Part shown: one piece after another, positions 15,917-24,392 of the stretch | Numbering within the stretch: position 1 is the first letter of the stretch | How the letters are laid out: each line of letters opens with the position of its first letter | Assembly: GCF_003160695.1 (NCBI RefSeq) | Contig: NZ_QGDD01000006.1 | Coordinates: 1 to 64,000 of the forward strand | Origin: Nocardioides silvaticus | Lineage (GTDB): Bacteria; Actinomycetota; Actinomycetes; Propionibacteriales; Nocardioidaceae | Reading direction: 5' to 3' | Length of the DNA: 64,000 nt | Program-made: the position numbers and the translations under genes | Notes under the pieces: generated by a model | The model's input: only the letters and a program-made list of their open reading frames with translations | Database searches by the model: none | What the model was told of the DNA's origin: nothing

Positions 15917-17208
15917 CGCTCGTCCTCCTCGTACTCGTCGTCGATCTCGTCGGTGACGTCGTCGTCGGCGTACTCGTCCTCGTCGTCCTCGTCGTCCTCG
16001 TCGTCCTCGTCGTCCTCGTCGTCGTACTCGTCCTCGACGTCAGCGTCCTCGTCGTCCTCGTCCTCGTCGTCCTCCTGCTCGTCGTCCTCCTGCTCGTCGT
16101 CCTCCTGCTCGTCGTCCTCCTGCTCGTCGTCCTCCTGCTCGTCGTCCTCCTGCTCGTCGTACTCGTCCTCAACGTCGTCGTCAGCGTCCTCGTCCTCGTC
16201 GGACTCGTCGGACTCGTCGTCGTACTCGGACTCGTCGTCGTAATCGTCCTCGTCGTCGTCCTCGTCGTCCTCCTCGTCGTCGAGGTCGTCGTCGTCCTCG
16301 TCGTCGTACTCGTCCTCGACGTCGTCGTCGCCCTCGTCGTCGTACTCGTCCTCAGGCGCCTCGTCGGGCTCGTCCTCGTCGGCCTCGTCGGGACCCTGCA
16401 CGACCTCGCCGTCCTCGATGACGCCGCGCCAGCCCTGGACAGAGTCCGGGTCGAGCACGGTGTGCGCCATCACGTGCCGGCGGAAGTGGAGGAGCTCGGC
16501 GCGGACCCGGCGCCCTTGCGCACGCCAGAGGTTCGCCGTGCGCTCGAAGAGCCCCTGGGGGTGGTACTCGAGCACGACGATGATCCGCGTCAGGTCCGGG
16601 GTGAGCTCGTGGAACGAGACCGCTCCGTCGACGTACCCCTTCTTGCCCTCGGACTTCCAGACGATGCGCTCCTCGGGCTGCTGCTCGAGGATCGTGGACT
16701 CCCACTCCCGGTGGGAGAGGAAGATCTGCGCCTTCCACTTGATCTTCTGGTCCTCCTCGGCGTGCGCTTTCTCGACCTTCTTCATGAAGGTGGGAAACGC
16801 GCCGAACTCGGTCCACTGGTCGTACGCGAGCGCGATCGGGACCCCGACGTCGATCTCCTCGAGGATCGTCGTCACCTTCGTCTCGCTGCCGCCGCCGTCG
16901 CCCCCGCCTCCGAGCCCGGGCACGACGTCCTTGACCTTGTCGACCGTCTTGGCCACCGCCCCGCCGACGCCGGCACCTGCCTTGAGCGCGCCGGGCGAGG
17001 GAGCTGCCTCCTTGACCTTCGACGCGGCGTCCTTCAGGCCGGTCTTCGGCAGGTGGAGACCGCCGTTCTCGGCCAATGACTCCATCTTCGAGGTCAGGTC
17101 GCCGACCTTGCCCTCGACGGCACCCATGGCGCGGTCCCCCAACGTGTCGAGGAGCGCCTTCGATGCGTCCTTGAGCCTGTCCTGAGCAGTGCTGGAAGCC
17201 ATCGTCAT
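15913..17208 (-). CDS. SRPBCC-domain gas-vesicle operon protein with very long Asp/Glu tail (GvpZ-like)
   Basis: 431 residues in three parts. Residues 1-100 are helical/Gly-Ala-rich ([19 protein letters not shown]). About 110-255 is an SRPBCC/polyketide-cyclase-like fold: [51 protein letters not shown] and [14 protein letters not shown] in outline. About 275-431 is almost only Asp and Glu, with a six-fold EQEDD repeat and DEDE/DDES runs. The ATG shares an A with the upstream TGA (TGATG at 17206-17210). SRPBCC proteins occur in actinobacterial gvp clusters (gvpZ position); the acidic tail of about 155 residues is exceptional. Confidence 0.8.
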   Translation of the reverse strand: MTMASSTAQDRLKDASKALLDTLGDRAMGAVEGKVGDLTSKMESLAENGGLHLPKTGLKDAASKVKEAAPSPGALKAGAGVGGAVAKTVDKVKDVVPGLGGGGDGGGSETKVTTILEEIDVGVPIALAYDQWTEFGAFPTFMKKVEKAHAEEDQKIKWKAQIFLSHREWESTILEQQPEERIVWKSEGKKGYVDGAVSFHELTPDLTRIIVVLEYHPQGLFERTANLWRAQGRRVRAELLHFRRHVMAHTVLDPDSVQGWRGVIEDGEVVQGPDEADEDEPDEAPEDEYDDEGDDDVEDEYDDEDDDDLDDEEDDEDDDEDDYDDESEYDDESDESDEDEDADDDVEDEYDEQEDDEQEDDEQEDDEQEDDEQEDDEQEDDEDEDDEDADVEDEYDDEDDEDDEDDEDDEDEYADDDVTDEIDDEYEEDER

Positions 17209-17909
17209 CACCGCTTCGACGAGGCGGTCGACCTCGTGGACGAGCCGGACCTGCGGGACGAGCCCGACTTCCTGGCCGGACCGGACTTCTTGGCGGCGCT
17301 GGACTTCTTCGCCGGGCTCGACTTCTTCGCCGGACTCGACTTCTTGGCGGCGCTCGACTTCTTGGCGGCGCTCGACTTCTTGGCGGCGCTCGACTTCTTC
17401 GCCGGGCTCGACTTCTTCGCCGGGCTCGCCTTCTTGGCCGGGCTCGACTTCTGCGCCGATCCGGACTTCCTCGGCGAGCTGGACTTCTTCGCCGAACTGG
17501 TCCGCTTGCGCGACCGGTCGCCCGACGACCGGCTGCCGGAATCGCTCGACTCGTCGGTCTCGTCGGTCTCGTCGGTCTCGTCGGTCTCGTCGGCCTCGTC
17601 GGGTTCATCAGGCTCGTCGTCGTCGTCGCTGCTGCTCGCCCGGCCGTTCGCGCCACCGAGCTTCTCGGTCACCGCCTCGACCCGCGAGGCAGCGGTCGCC
17701 AGCGCCAGCTGCTTGGCTGCTCCCGTGAGTCGCTGGGCGACCTCGGGGTCGCCATCGCCGAGCTTGCTCGCGAGCGCCTTCGGGTCCGGTGCCAGCTTCT
17801 TGCCTGCGAGCAGACCGGCCATAGTCAGTGCGAGCTTGAGCTTTTTGGTCCGTCCGAGCAGGTAGCCGCCGGCAACCCCGGCAGCGATCTTTGCTGTGGA
17901 AATAGGCAT
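17208..17909 (-). CDS. Gas-vesicle operon leader protein with Lys/Ser-rich (AKKSS) tail (GvpY-like)
   Basis: 233 residues. The first 85 form a small hydrophobic/basic region (AAGVAGGYLLGRTKKLKLAL, then LLAGKKLAPDPKALASKLGDG). Residues about 94-122 are acidic (DDDDEPDEPDEADETDETDE), then about 128-233 are a histone-H1-like polycation with some ten AKKSS/AKKSP repeats and an Arg/Ser end. First gene of the gvp operon, coupled by TGATG to the acidic-tail SRPBCC gene. The tail would neutralise the neighbouring acidic protein. Start ATG 17909 chosen because it begins the conserved-looking segment; an upstream in-frame ATG (about 17980) is possible. Confidence 0.7.
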   Translation of the reverse strand: MPISTAKIAAGVAGGYLLGRTKKLKLALTMAGLLAGKKLAPDPKALASKLGDGDPEVAQRLTGAAKQLALATAASRVEAVTEKLGGANGRASSSDDDDEPDEPDEADETDETDETDETDESSDSGSRSSGDRSRKRTSSAKKSSSPRKSGSAQKSSPAKKASPAKKSSPAKKSSAAKKSSAAKKSSAAKKSSPAKKSSPAKKSSAAKKSGPARKSGSSRRSGSSTRSTASSKR

Positions 17910-17973
17910 GTCGATAGGCCGACGCCGTGCTCCCTCCCTGGAACAGCGGGCGACCTCTCCCTCCACGAGCGCA

Positions 17974-17998
17974 GTAACCATCCGGTGTGATCCCAAAC
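17974..17998 (-). promoter_or_regulatory. Possible stress-sigma promoter for the gvp operon
   Basis: On the minus strand GTTT at 17998-17995 is followed after 15 nt by GGTTAC at 17979-17974. This resembles the GTTT-N15-GGGTAT pattern of actinobacterial sigma-B/sigma-F promoters, about 65 bp upstream of the first gvp-operon start. The -10 element is only a partial match, so this is tentative. Confidence 0.3.
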
Positions 17999-18061
17999 AC
18001 TTCCGGTGAGCGGTCGGGACCACCTGTGGTATTTGCGGTACGCGCTGTCCAAGGAAACCGA

Positions 18062-21000
18062 ATGGCCGGTTCAGGGCGCACCAGGGAGAATGCCTCTGCC
18101 GTGAACATCACCTACCCGCCGGACCTGCCGGTCAGCGCCCGACGCGACGACATCGCGAAGGCGATCAACGACCACCAGGTCGTGATCGTGGCGGGGGAGA
18201 CCGGGTCGGGGAAGACGACGCAGCTCCCGAAGATCTGCCTCGAGCTCGGTCGCGGCACACCGGGGGACGACGGTCGCCCGCGGATGATCGGGCACACCCA
18301 GCCGCGCCGGATCGCGGCACGGGCGGTGTCGGAGCGGATCGCCGAGGAGCTCGGGACCGAGCTCGGTGACCTGGTGGGCTACCAGGTCCGGTTCACGGAC
18401 CGCACGTCGAAGACGAGCCGGGTCAAGGTCATGACCGACGGCATCCTGCTCGCCGAGCTGCAGCGCGACCGGATGCTCAAGCGGTACGACACGATCATCA
18501 TCGACGAGGCGCACGAGCGCAGCCTCAACATCGACTTCCTGCTCGGCTACCTGCGCCAGCTGCTCCCCAAGCGACCCGACCTCAAGCTGATCATCACCAG
18601 CGCCACCATCGACCCCGAAAGGTTCGCCGAGCACTTCTCCGACAAGGACGGGAAGCCGGCGCCGATCGTCGAGGTCTCCGGCCGCACCTACCCCGTCGAG
18701 GTCCGCTACCGGCCGCTCGTCGAGCTGCCGGAGGAGGACGAGGAAGGAGAGCCGATCGTCCGGGACCAGACCGAGGCGATCGTTGAGGCGGTCAAGGAGC
18801 TCTCGGCCGAGGGACCCGGCGACGTGCTCGTGTTCCTTCCCGGCGAGCGCGAGATCCGCGACACGGCCGAGGCGCTCCAGGGTCTCGACAAGCTCGACCA
18901 CCGCGGCGCGGTGCCCGGCGTCGACGTACTCCCTCTCTACTCGCGGCTGTCGGCCGCCGAGCAGCACCGCGTCTTCGCGCCGGCGCGCGACTCCCGTCGC
19001 CGGGTGGTGCTCGCGACCAACGTCGCGGAGACCTCGCTGACCGTGCCCGGCATCCGTTACGTCGTCGACACGGGCGTCGCGCGCATCTCGCGGTACTCCT
19101 CGCGGACCAAGGTGCAGCGACTGCCGATCGAGCCGATCAGCCAGGCGTCGGCCAACCAGCGGTCGGGACGGTGCGGGCGGGTCGCGGCGGGCATCGCGAT
19201 CCGCCTCTACAGCGAGGAGGACTTCGAGGGCCGGCCGGAGTTCACCGATCCCGAGATCCTGCGGACCAACCTCGCCTCGGTCATCCTCCAGATGACCTCG
19301 CTCGGACTCGGCGACGTGGGCCGGTTCCCCTTCGTCGAGCCGCCGGACAGGCGCAACATCCAGGCCGGCCAGCAGCTGCTCGAGGAGCTCGGCGCGCTCG
19401 CCACGAGCAACGACTCGTCCCGCCACGAGGGACGATTCGACCGGCCACGAGACAGGAATCAACGACTCACGAAGGTCGGGCAGCGGTTGGCGCGGCTACC
19501 GATCGACCCGCGACTCGGGCGGATGCTGCTGGAGGCGGAGCGGCTCGGGTGCGTGCGGGACGTGCTGGTCATCGTGGCGGCGCTGTCGCTGCAGGACCCG
19601 CGGGAGCGGCCGGGCGCGGACCAGCCGGCGGAGCAGGCGCGGGCCGACCAGGCGCACGCCCGGTTCAAGGCCGAGGGCTCGGACTTCCTGACCTGGCTCA
19701 ACCTCTGGCGCTACCTCAAGCAGCAGCAGCGCGAGCTGTCCGGCAGCGCGTTCCGGCGGATGTGCAAGCGCGAGTACCTCCACTACCTGCGGGTCCGCGA
19801 GTGGCAGGAGTTCCAGAGCCAGCTGCGGCAGGTCGCCAAGGAGATGGGCCTGCGGATCGAGAAGGGCGAGGGCGAGCCCGACGCCGACGGCATCCACCAG
19901 GCGCTGCTGTCCGGGCTGCTGAGCCACGTCGGCCTGCTGGAGGAGCGGGAGAAGGTCTCGACAGGCTCGACCAACAAGGGCCGGGCGGACCGGAGGCGGC
20001 CGGGGCCGCGGGAGTACCTCGGTGCCCGCGGCGCGAAGTTCGCGATCTTCCCCGGCAGCGGACTGGCCCGGAAGAACCCGCAGTTCCTGATGGCCTTCGA
20101 GCTGGTCGAGACCGGACGGCTCTGGGCCCGCCAGAACGCCGCCATCGAGCCAGAGTGGGCCGAGCGGCTCGGCGCCCACCTCGTGAAGCGGACCTACTCC
20201 GAGCCGCACTGGTCGCAGAAGCGGCAGGCGGTGATGGCCCGCGAGCGGGTGACGCTGTACGGCGTGCCGCTGGTCGCGGACCGGCTGATCTCCTTCGGCA
20301 AGGTCGACCGCGCCCTCGCCCGCGAGATCTTCATCCGGCACGCCCTGGTCTACGGCGAGTGGTCGACCCGGCATCAGTTCTTCCACGACAACCGCAGGCT
20401 GCTCCAGCAGGTCGAGGAGCTCGAGCACCGCGCCCGCCGCCGCGACCTGGTCGTCGACGAGCACACGCTCTTCGATTTCTACGACGCGCGGGTCGGCGCC
20501 GAGGTGGTCAGCGGCGCGCACTTCGACCAGTGGTGGAAGCAGGCACGTCGGGAGCGCCCGGACCTGCTGACGTTCGACCCCGCGATGCTCACCCACGACG
20601 CGGCGGCCGAGGTCACCGAGCAGGACTACCCGGAGCAGTGGGTGGGTGACGGCGGGCTGACGTTCGACCTCAGCTACCACTTCGAGCCGGGCGCCGCCGA
20701 CGACGGCATCACGGTCGACGTGCCGGTGGCCGTGCTGAACCGGGTCGGCGACGAGGACTTCTCCTGGAACGTCCCGGGCCTGCGCGAGGAGCTGGTCACC
20801 GAGCTGCTCCGGAGCTTGCCGAAGCAGCTGCGGGTGAACTTCGTCCCGGCGCCCAACACCGCGCGCCAGTTCCTCGCCCAGGTCCCGGCGGGCGAGGAGT
20901 CCCTCCTGGACGCCCTCGAGCGCTACCTGCGGTCCACCACTGGTGTCCACGTCCCTCGCGAGGCCTGGGACCTGGGCTCCCTCGCCCCGCACCTGCGCCC

Positions 21001-22000
21001 GACCTACCGGGTCGTCGACGAGAAGGGCCGCGAGCAGGCCCGCGGCAAGGACCTGACCGCGCTCAAGGCTCCGCTGCAGCCGCGGTTCGAGAAGGCGATG
21101 GCCGAGGTGGCCGCCGACAGCGGGGTCGCCCGCACCGGCGAGACCTCCTGGGTGTTCGGCAAGATCGAGCGGACGGCGACCTGGACCCGGGCCGGCCACG
21201 AGGTCGAGGCCTTCCCCGGGCTGGTCGACGAGGGTGAAACCGTCGGCCTCCAGGTCTTCGGGTCCGCGGAGGAGCGCGATGCCCGGCACCGGCTCGGGCT
21301 GGTCCGGCTGGTCCTCCTGGGTCTCGACGGCGACGGTCGCGTCGACCCGAACGACCTCTCCAACGAGGAGAAGCTGCGGCTGGCCGGCACGTCGTACTCC
21401 TCCGTGCAGGCGCTGCTCGCCGACTGCCTGCGGGCGGTGGTCGTCGACGCCGTCGACGCCGCGCAGCAGCAGGAGATCCTCCGCACTCAGCAGGAGTACG
21501 ACGCGCTGCTGGCCTCGCTCCGGGCGGATGCGGCCGGCAGCGTCCGGGCGCTCCTGCCCGACCTGTTCCGGGTGCTCGACGGACACCGCGAGACCGACCG
21601 GCTGCTGAGCGGGCGTGCCGAGCTGGCGCTGCTGCCGGCGCTGAGCGACATGCAGGCCCAGCTCGCGCGGCTGGTGCCCGAGGGGTTCGTCGGCGAGGCG
21701 GGCGCCGCCCAGCTGCGCCGCTACCCCGTCTACCTCGCCGCGATCCGCCGTCGCCGCGAGCAGCTCGGTGAGGGCGGCCTGGCCGTCGCCCGCGACCGCG
21801 ACCGGCTCGACCGCGTGCAGCCGCTCCAGGAGGCCTACCTGCACCGGATCGAGGCCCTCCCCGCTGGCCGCCCGCCCGGCTCCGCCCTGCGCCAGGTGCG
21901 CTGGCAGCTCGAGGAGTTCCGCGTCTCCCTCTGGGCGCCGCAGCTCGGCACCGCCGGCAAGGTCAGCGACGTCCGGATCCGCAAGCTGCTCGAGGCCTGA
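18062..22000 (+). CDS. hrpA: ATP-dependent DEAH-box RNA helicase HrpA
   Basis: 1312 residues, full HrpA length. Walker A GETGSGKT at 45-52, DEAH 148-151, SAT in ITSATID near 180, motif VI QRSGRCGRV near 370, then the winged-helix/ratchet/OB region and the long HrpA-specific C-terminal domain (DUF3418). Start ATG 18062 has AAGGAA 6 nt upstream. Two stretches look inserted: about residues 450-470 (ATSNDSSRHEGRF...) encoded by DNA with the hairpin CGTCCC-GCCACGA-GGGACG, and EKVSTGSTNKG near 630, encoded by a CTCGACAGGCTCGACC repeat. It helps process or remodel mRNA/ribosomal RNA. Confidence 0.95.
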   Translation: MAGSGRTRENASAVNITYPPDLPVSARRDDIAKAINDHQVVIVAGETGSGKTTQLPKICLELGRGTPGDDGRPRMIGHTQPRRIAARAVSERIAEELGTELGDLVGYQVRFTDRTSKTSRVKVMTDGILLAELQRDRMLKRYDTIIIDEAHERSLNIDFLLGYLRQLLPKRPDLKLIITSATIDPERFAEHFSDKDGKPAPIVEVSGRTYPVEVRYRPLVELPEEDEEGEPIVRDQTEAIVEAVKELSAEGPGDVLVFLPGEREIRDTAEALQGLDKLDHRGAVPGVDVLPLYSRLSAAEQHRVFAPARDSRRRVVLATNVAETSLTVPGIRYVVDTGVARISRYSSRTKVQRLPIEPISQASANQRSGRCGRVAAGIAIRLYSEEDFEGRPEFTDPEILRTNLASVILQMTSLGLGDVGRFPFVEPPDRRNIQAGQQLLEELGALATSNDSSRHEGRFDRPRDRNQRLTKVGQRLARLPIDPRLGRMLLEAERLGCVRDVLVIVAALSLQDPRERPGADQPAEQARADQAHARFKAEGSDFLTWLNLWRYLKQQQRELSGSAFRRMCKREYLHYLRVREWQEFQSQLRQVAKEMGLRIEKGEGEPDADGIHQALLSGLLSHVGLLEEREKVSTGSTNKGRADRRRPGPREYLGARGAKFAIFPGSGLARKNPQFLMAFELVETGRLWARQNAAIEPEWAERLGAHLVKRTYSEPHWSQKRQAVMARERVTLYGVPLVADRLISFGKVDRALAREIFIRHALVYGEWSTRHQFFHDNRRLLQQVEELEHRARRRDLVVDEHTLFDFYDARVGAEVVSGAHFDQWWKQARRERPDLLTFDPAMLTHDAAAEVTEQDYPEQWVGDGGLTFDLSYHFEPGAADDGITVDVPVAVLNRVGDEDFSWNVPGLREELVTELLRSLPKQLRVNFVPAPNTARQFLAQVPAGEESLLDALERYLRSTTGVHVPREAWDLGSLAPHLRPTYRVVDEKGREQARGKDLTALKAPLQPRFEKAMAEVAADSGVARTGETSWVFGKIERTATWTRAGHEVEAFPGLVDEGETVGLQVFGSAEERDARHRLGLVRLVLLGLDGDGRVDPNDLSNEEKLRLAGTSYSSVQALLADCLRAVVVDAVDAAQQQEILRTQQEYDALLASLRADAAGSVRALLPDLFRVLDGHRETDRLLSGRAELALLPALSDMQAQLARLVPEGFVGEAGAAQLRRYPVYLAAIRRRREQLGEGGLAVARDRDRLDRVQPLQEAYLHRIEALPAGRPPGSALRQVRWQLEEFRVSLWAPQLGTAGKVSDVRIRKLLEA

Positions 22001-22006
22001 ACCGGC

Positions 22007-22069
22007 GATAGTCCCTGACGAAAAGCACCTGAACTCGGCCGCCGGAGGTGCTTTTCGTCAGGGACTATC
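22007..22069. terminator. Perfect 24-bp inverted repeat after hrpA
   Basis: Left arm 22007-22030 (gatagtccctgacg ... aaaagcacct), loop of 15 nt (GC-rich), right arm 22046-22069, the exact inverse. The inner part AAAAGCACC/GGTGCTTTT gives a stem followed by T-run-like bases in both orientations. It is 6 bp after the hrpA stop and 23 bp before the next gene, so it most likely acts as a terminator; its perfect symmetry and length also suggest a repeated mobile-type palindrome. Confidence 0.75.
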
Positions 22070-22091
22070 CCGCCCGCCGTACGCTGACGGG

Positions 22092-22694
22092 ATGGGTGAG
22101 GGAGAGCGGCCACACCATCGTCCGATCACGCGCACGGGGAGCTTCTTCGAGGGGTTCGCCGAGGGTGCCGACCCCGAGCTGTTGCAGGAGGCGGCCGACC
22201 GGGCCGCGATCCTGCTGGTGCGCGGCGCCCGCGCGAGCGACGACGCGGCCGTCGCCGACCGCCTGGTCCACCTCGCCGACACCGAGGGGATCGAGGCGAT
22301 CGCCGAGGTCTGGTCGGGCTCGCCTCCCGACTCGCTGGCCGGCTGCCTGTGGCGCCTCTACCTGCTGCGGTCGTGGGTCTACGCCGATCCGGCGGCGGTG
22401 GCCCGCGAGTTCGAGGCCGGACGGTCCGCGGCCCAGGTCGCCCGGGTCGTCGCCGGGGTGGCCGACCCGCCCGGCCCCGACGAGCTGCGGGCGATGATCG
22501 ACCAGGTCCTCGGCGGCATCGCCGCCGGTGACTTCGCCGACGTGCTCTTCCGCGCGGCGGCCTTCGCCCGGGTCGTCGCGACCGGTCGCGCCGCGCTTCC
22601 CGGGACCAGCCACGACGACGTACGACGGATGCTCGGCCTGGCCGAACAGCTCGAGTCGGCCGGACATGTGGAGCTGGCCCGCGGGTTGGGGTAG
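22092..22694 (+). CDS. Conserved actinobacterial protein of unknown function
   Basis: 200 residues, mainly helical. Segments such as SFFEGFAEGADPELLQEAADRAAILL, LAGCLWRLYLLRSWVY, ADPAAVAREFEAG and VAGVADPPGPDELRAMID are reminiscent of a conserved streptomycete family of about 200 residues that carries no experimentally assigned function (sometimes mislabelled as an RNA polymerase subunit). No catalytic motif or membrane segment. ATG 22092 is preceded by a GACGGG purine stretch and follows a large terminator hairpin, so it has its own promoter. Confidence 0.7.
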   Translation: MGEGERPHHRPITRTGSFFEGFAEGADPELLQEAADRAAILLVRGARASDDAAVADRLVHLADTEGIEAIAEVWSGSPPDSLAGCLWRLYLLRSWVYADPAAVAREFEAGRSAAQVARVVAGVADPPGPDELRAMIDQVLGGIAAGDFADVLFRAAAFARVVATGRAALPGTSHDDVRRMLGLAEQLESAGHVELARGLG

Positions 22695-22714
22695 CGCCGT
22701 TACAATGGGACTAC

Positions 22715-22803
22715 GAGTGCGCCGGGCTGTGGCAGCCCCGGGTCCCAAAATCAGCCGCCAAGAGCGGCCACGCGCCGTGAGGCGCTCCCGGTCCGGCGCA
22801 CTC
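22715..22803 (+). ncRNA. Candidate structured cis-regulatory RNA (four-way junction) upstream of solute-binding protein gene
   Basis: The outer stem is GAGTGCGCCGG (22715-22725) with its perfect inverse CCGGCGCACTC (22793-22803). Inside are three hairpins: GCTG-TGG-CAGC (22726-22736), GCCGC-CAAGA-GCGGC (22754-22768) and GCGCC-GTGA-GGCGC (22772-22785, a GNRA-type tetraloop). A good -10 box TACAAT at 22701-22706 would start transcription right before the outer stem. The position, 140 nt before a UgpB-like binding-protein gene, recalls the actino-ugpB RNA motif, known upstream of such genes in Actinobacteria; identity not verified. Confidence 0.6.
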
Positions 22804-22945
22804 GACGACTTCGACCCGGCCGAGCGTGCCGCACCATCGTGCGCGACGCTGCCGGCCCGCCGTCCCCGCCGCTTAACCCTGTCGTGGTGGGCGCCTACCG
22901 CTCGGTAGGGTGGCCCGGGCACACGACCAGGGGAGACCACAACCG

Positions 22946-24391
22946 ATGTTCAGCTTGGCGCGCTTGGACTGGCGCACGTACGCGGCCGTGGTCGTCGTCG
23001 CCATCAGCGTGGTCGTGGCGATGGTCCTCTACGCCGACAGCGAGGGCCCGCCGCAGAAGGGGGGCAACGGTTCTCCCACCAAGGCGCCGGGGATGGCGCG
23101 GCTGGTGTTCGCCGTGTGGGGCAACGAGGCCGAGGTCGACGCCTTCGAGGAGATCGTCGCCGCCTACAACCGTGAGTCCGAGGTCGTCGACGTGCACGTC
23201 GAGGCCTGGCCCGACCCCAACGCGATGCTCGCCGACATCCGGTCCGGCGAGGTCACCCCCGACCTCTACCTCCTGCCCCGCGACGAGCTGGCGGAGACCC
23301 TCGAGGCCGACCGCAACCGCCCGCTCCTCGACCTGCTCGACGCCCGCGGTGTGGCGTTCGGCGACGAGTTCCCGCGCGACGCGATCTCGGCGTTCTCCGC
23401 CGAGGACGACCTGCAGTGCATGCCGTACGCCGGCTCGCCGATGGTCATCTACTACAACACCGACCTGATCGACTTCGAGCGGATGGCAGCCCGGGAGCTA
23501 CCCGTGCCGCCGGAGGACCGCGAGTACTGGACGCTCGAGATGTTCCGCGCGGCCGCGGAGTTCGCCAGCCGCCCGCGCAAGGAGTCCAAGGGCGTCTACA
23601 TCGAGCCGACGCTGCAGGGCCTGGCGCCGTTCGTGTACGCCGGCGGCGGCGAGATGTTCGACGACGACGACGACCCGACGTCGCTCGCCCTGGCCGACGG
23701 CGAGTCCGCCGACGCGCTGCGCCAGACCCTCGAGGTGCTGCGCGACCCGACGATCACCCTCAGCAACCGCCAGCTGCGGTCGCAGACCGCCCTCGACTAC
23801 TTCAAGGACGGCAAGCTCGGCATGGTGGCCGGCTTCCGCGACCTCACGCCCACGCTGCGCAACGTCCCCGGCCTCGCCTTCGACGTGATGCCGATGCCGG
23901 AGCTCGACGACGATGCCACGATCGGCGACCTGACCGGGGTGTGCGTGGCCGAGGGTCCGCAGGACCGGGTCGAGCAGTCGGCCGACTTCCTCGTCAACCT
24001 GCTCAGCGACGAGGCCGTGACGACGATGGCCGAGACCGGCTACGTGATGCCGACCAAGGTCGACGTCAACTTCTCCGACGCCTTCCTGCAACCGCACCTG
24101 CAGCCGGCCAACGCGCGGGTGTTCGTGAACGCGATCCGCTCGATCGTGCTGCCGCCGCTGCTGGAGGGCTGGCCCGAGCTGGAGGCGGCCGTCGACCCCG
24201 ACCTCGAGCGGCTGCTCACCCAGCCGTTGCTGGAGGACCTCGAGGCCGACCTGGAGCTGATCGACGAGAAGTCGCGGGCCGTGCTCGACCCGGAGGACCC
24301 CGACGAGCCCGGGGAGACCGACGACCCCGGCGGCCCGGGTGAGACAGGGAGCCCGGACCCGAGCGACGGCGAGACCGGGGACGGCGGCTAG
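22946..24391 (+). CDS. Membrane-anchored extracellular solute-binding protein (UgpB-like), orphan
   Basis: 481 residues. N-terminal membrane anchor (about 12-31) without a lipobox Cys, then a periplasmic-binding fold of the sugar/glycerol-phosphate class: RLVFAVWGNEAEVDAFEEIV near 57, TPDLYLLPRDEL, MPYAGSPMVIYYNTD near 165 and DYFKDGKLGMVAGF near 285, ending in a Pro/Glu/Gly-rich low-complexity tail. Start ATG 22946 has AGGGGAG 10 nt upstream. No permease or ATPase gene is adjacent, so it must use a remote ABC transporter or act as a sensor. Preceded by a structured RNA candidate. A CTACCG-CT-CGGTAG mini-palindrome overlaps the likely -10 near 22893. Confidence 0.82.
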   Translation: MFSLARLDWRTYAAVVVVAISVVVAMVLYADSEGPPQKGGNGSPTKAPGMARLVFAVWGNEAEVDAFEEIVAAYNRESEVVDVHVEAWPDPNAMLADIRSGEVTPDLYLLPRDELAETLEADRNRPLLDLLDARGVAFGDEFPRDAISAFSAEDDLQCMPYAGSPMVIYYNTDLIDFERMAARELPVPPEDREYWTLEMFRAAAEFASRPRKESKGVYIEPTLQGLAPFVYAGGGEMFDDDDDPTSLALADGESADALRQTLEVLRDPTITLSNRQLRSQTALDYFKDGKLGMVAGFRDLTPTLRNVPGLAFDVMPMPELDDDATIGDLTGVCVAEGPQDRVEQSADFLVNLLSDEAVTTMAETGYVMPTKVDVNFSDAFLQPHLQPANARVFVNAIRSIVLPPLLEGWPELEAAVDPDLERLLTQPLLEDLEADLELIDEKSRAVLDPEDPDEPGETDDPGGPGETGSPDPSDGETGDGG

Positions 24392-24392
24392 G

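Noticed and set aside
15859..17079. Val/Leu-rich plus-strand ORF opposite the acidic tail
   Set aside because: It is simply the complement of the GAC/GAG repeats and resembles an artificial membrane protein.
19496..21844. 782-residue ORF antisense to hrpA
   Set aside because: No family resemblance, codon pattern of an antisense frame, and hrpA is intact.
22528..22908. ORF spanning the RNA candidate
   Set aside because: Overlaps the preceding gene out of frame and has no coding features.
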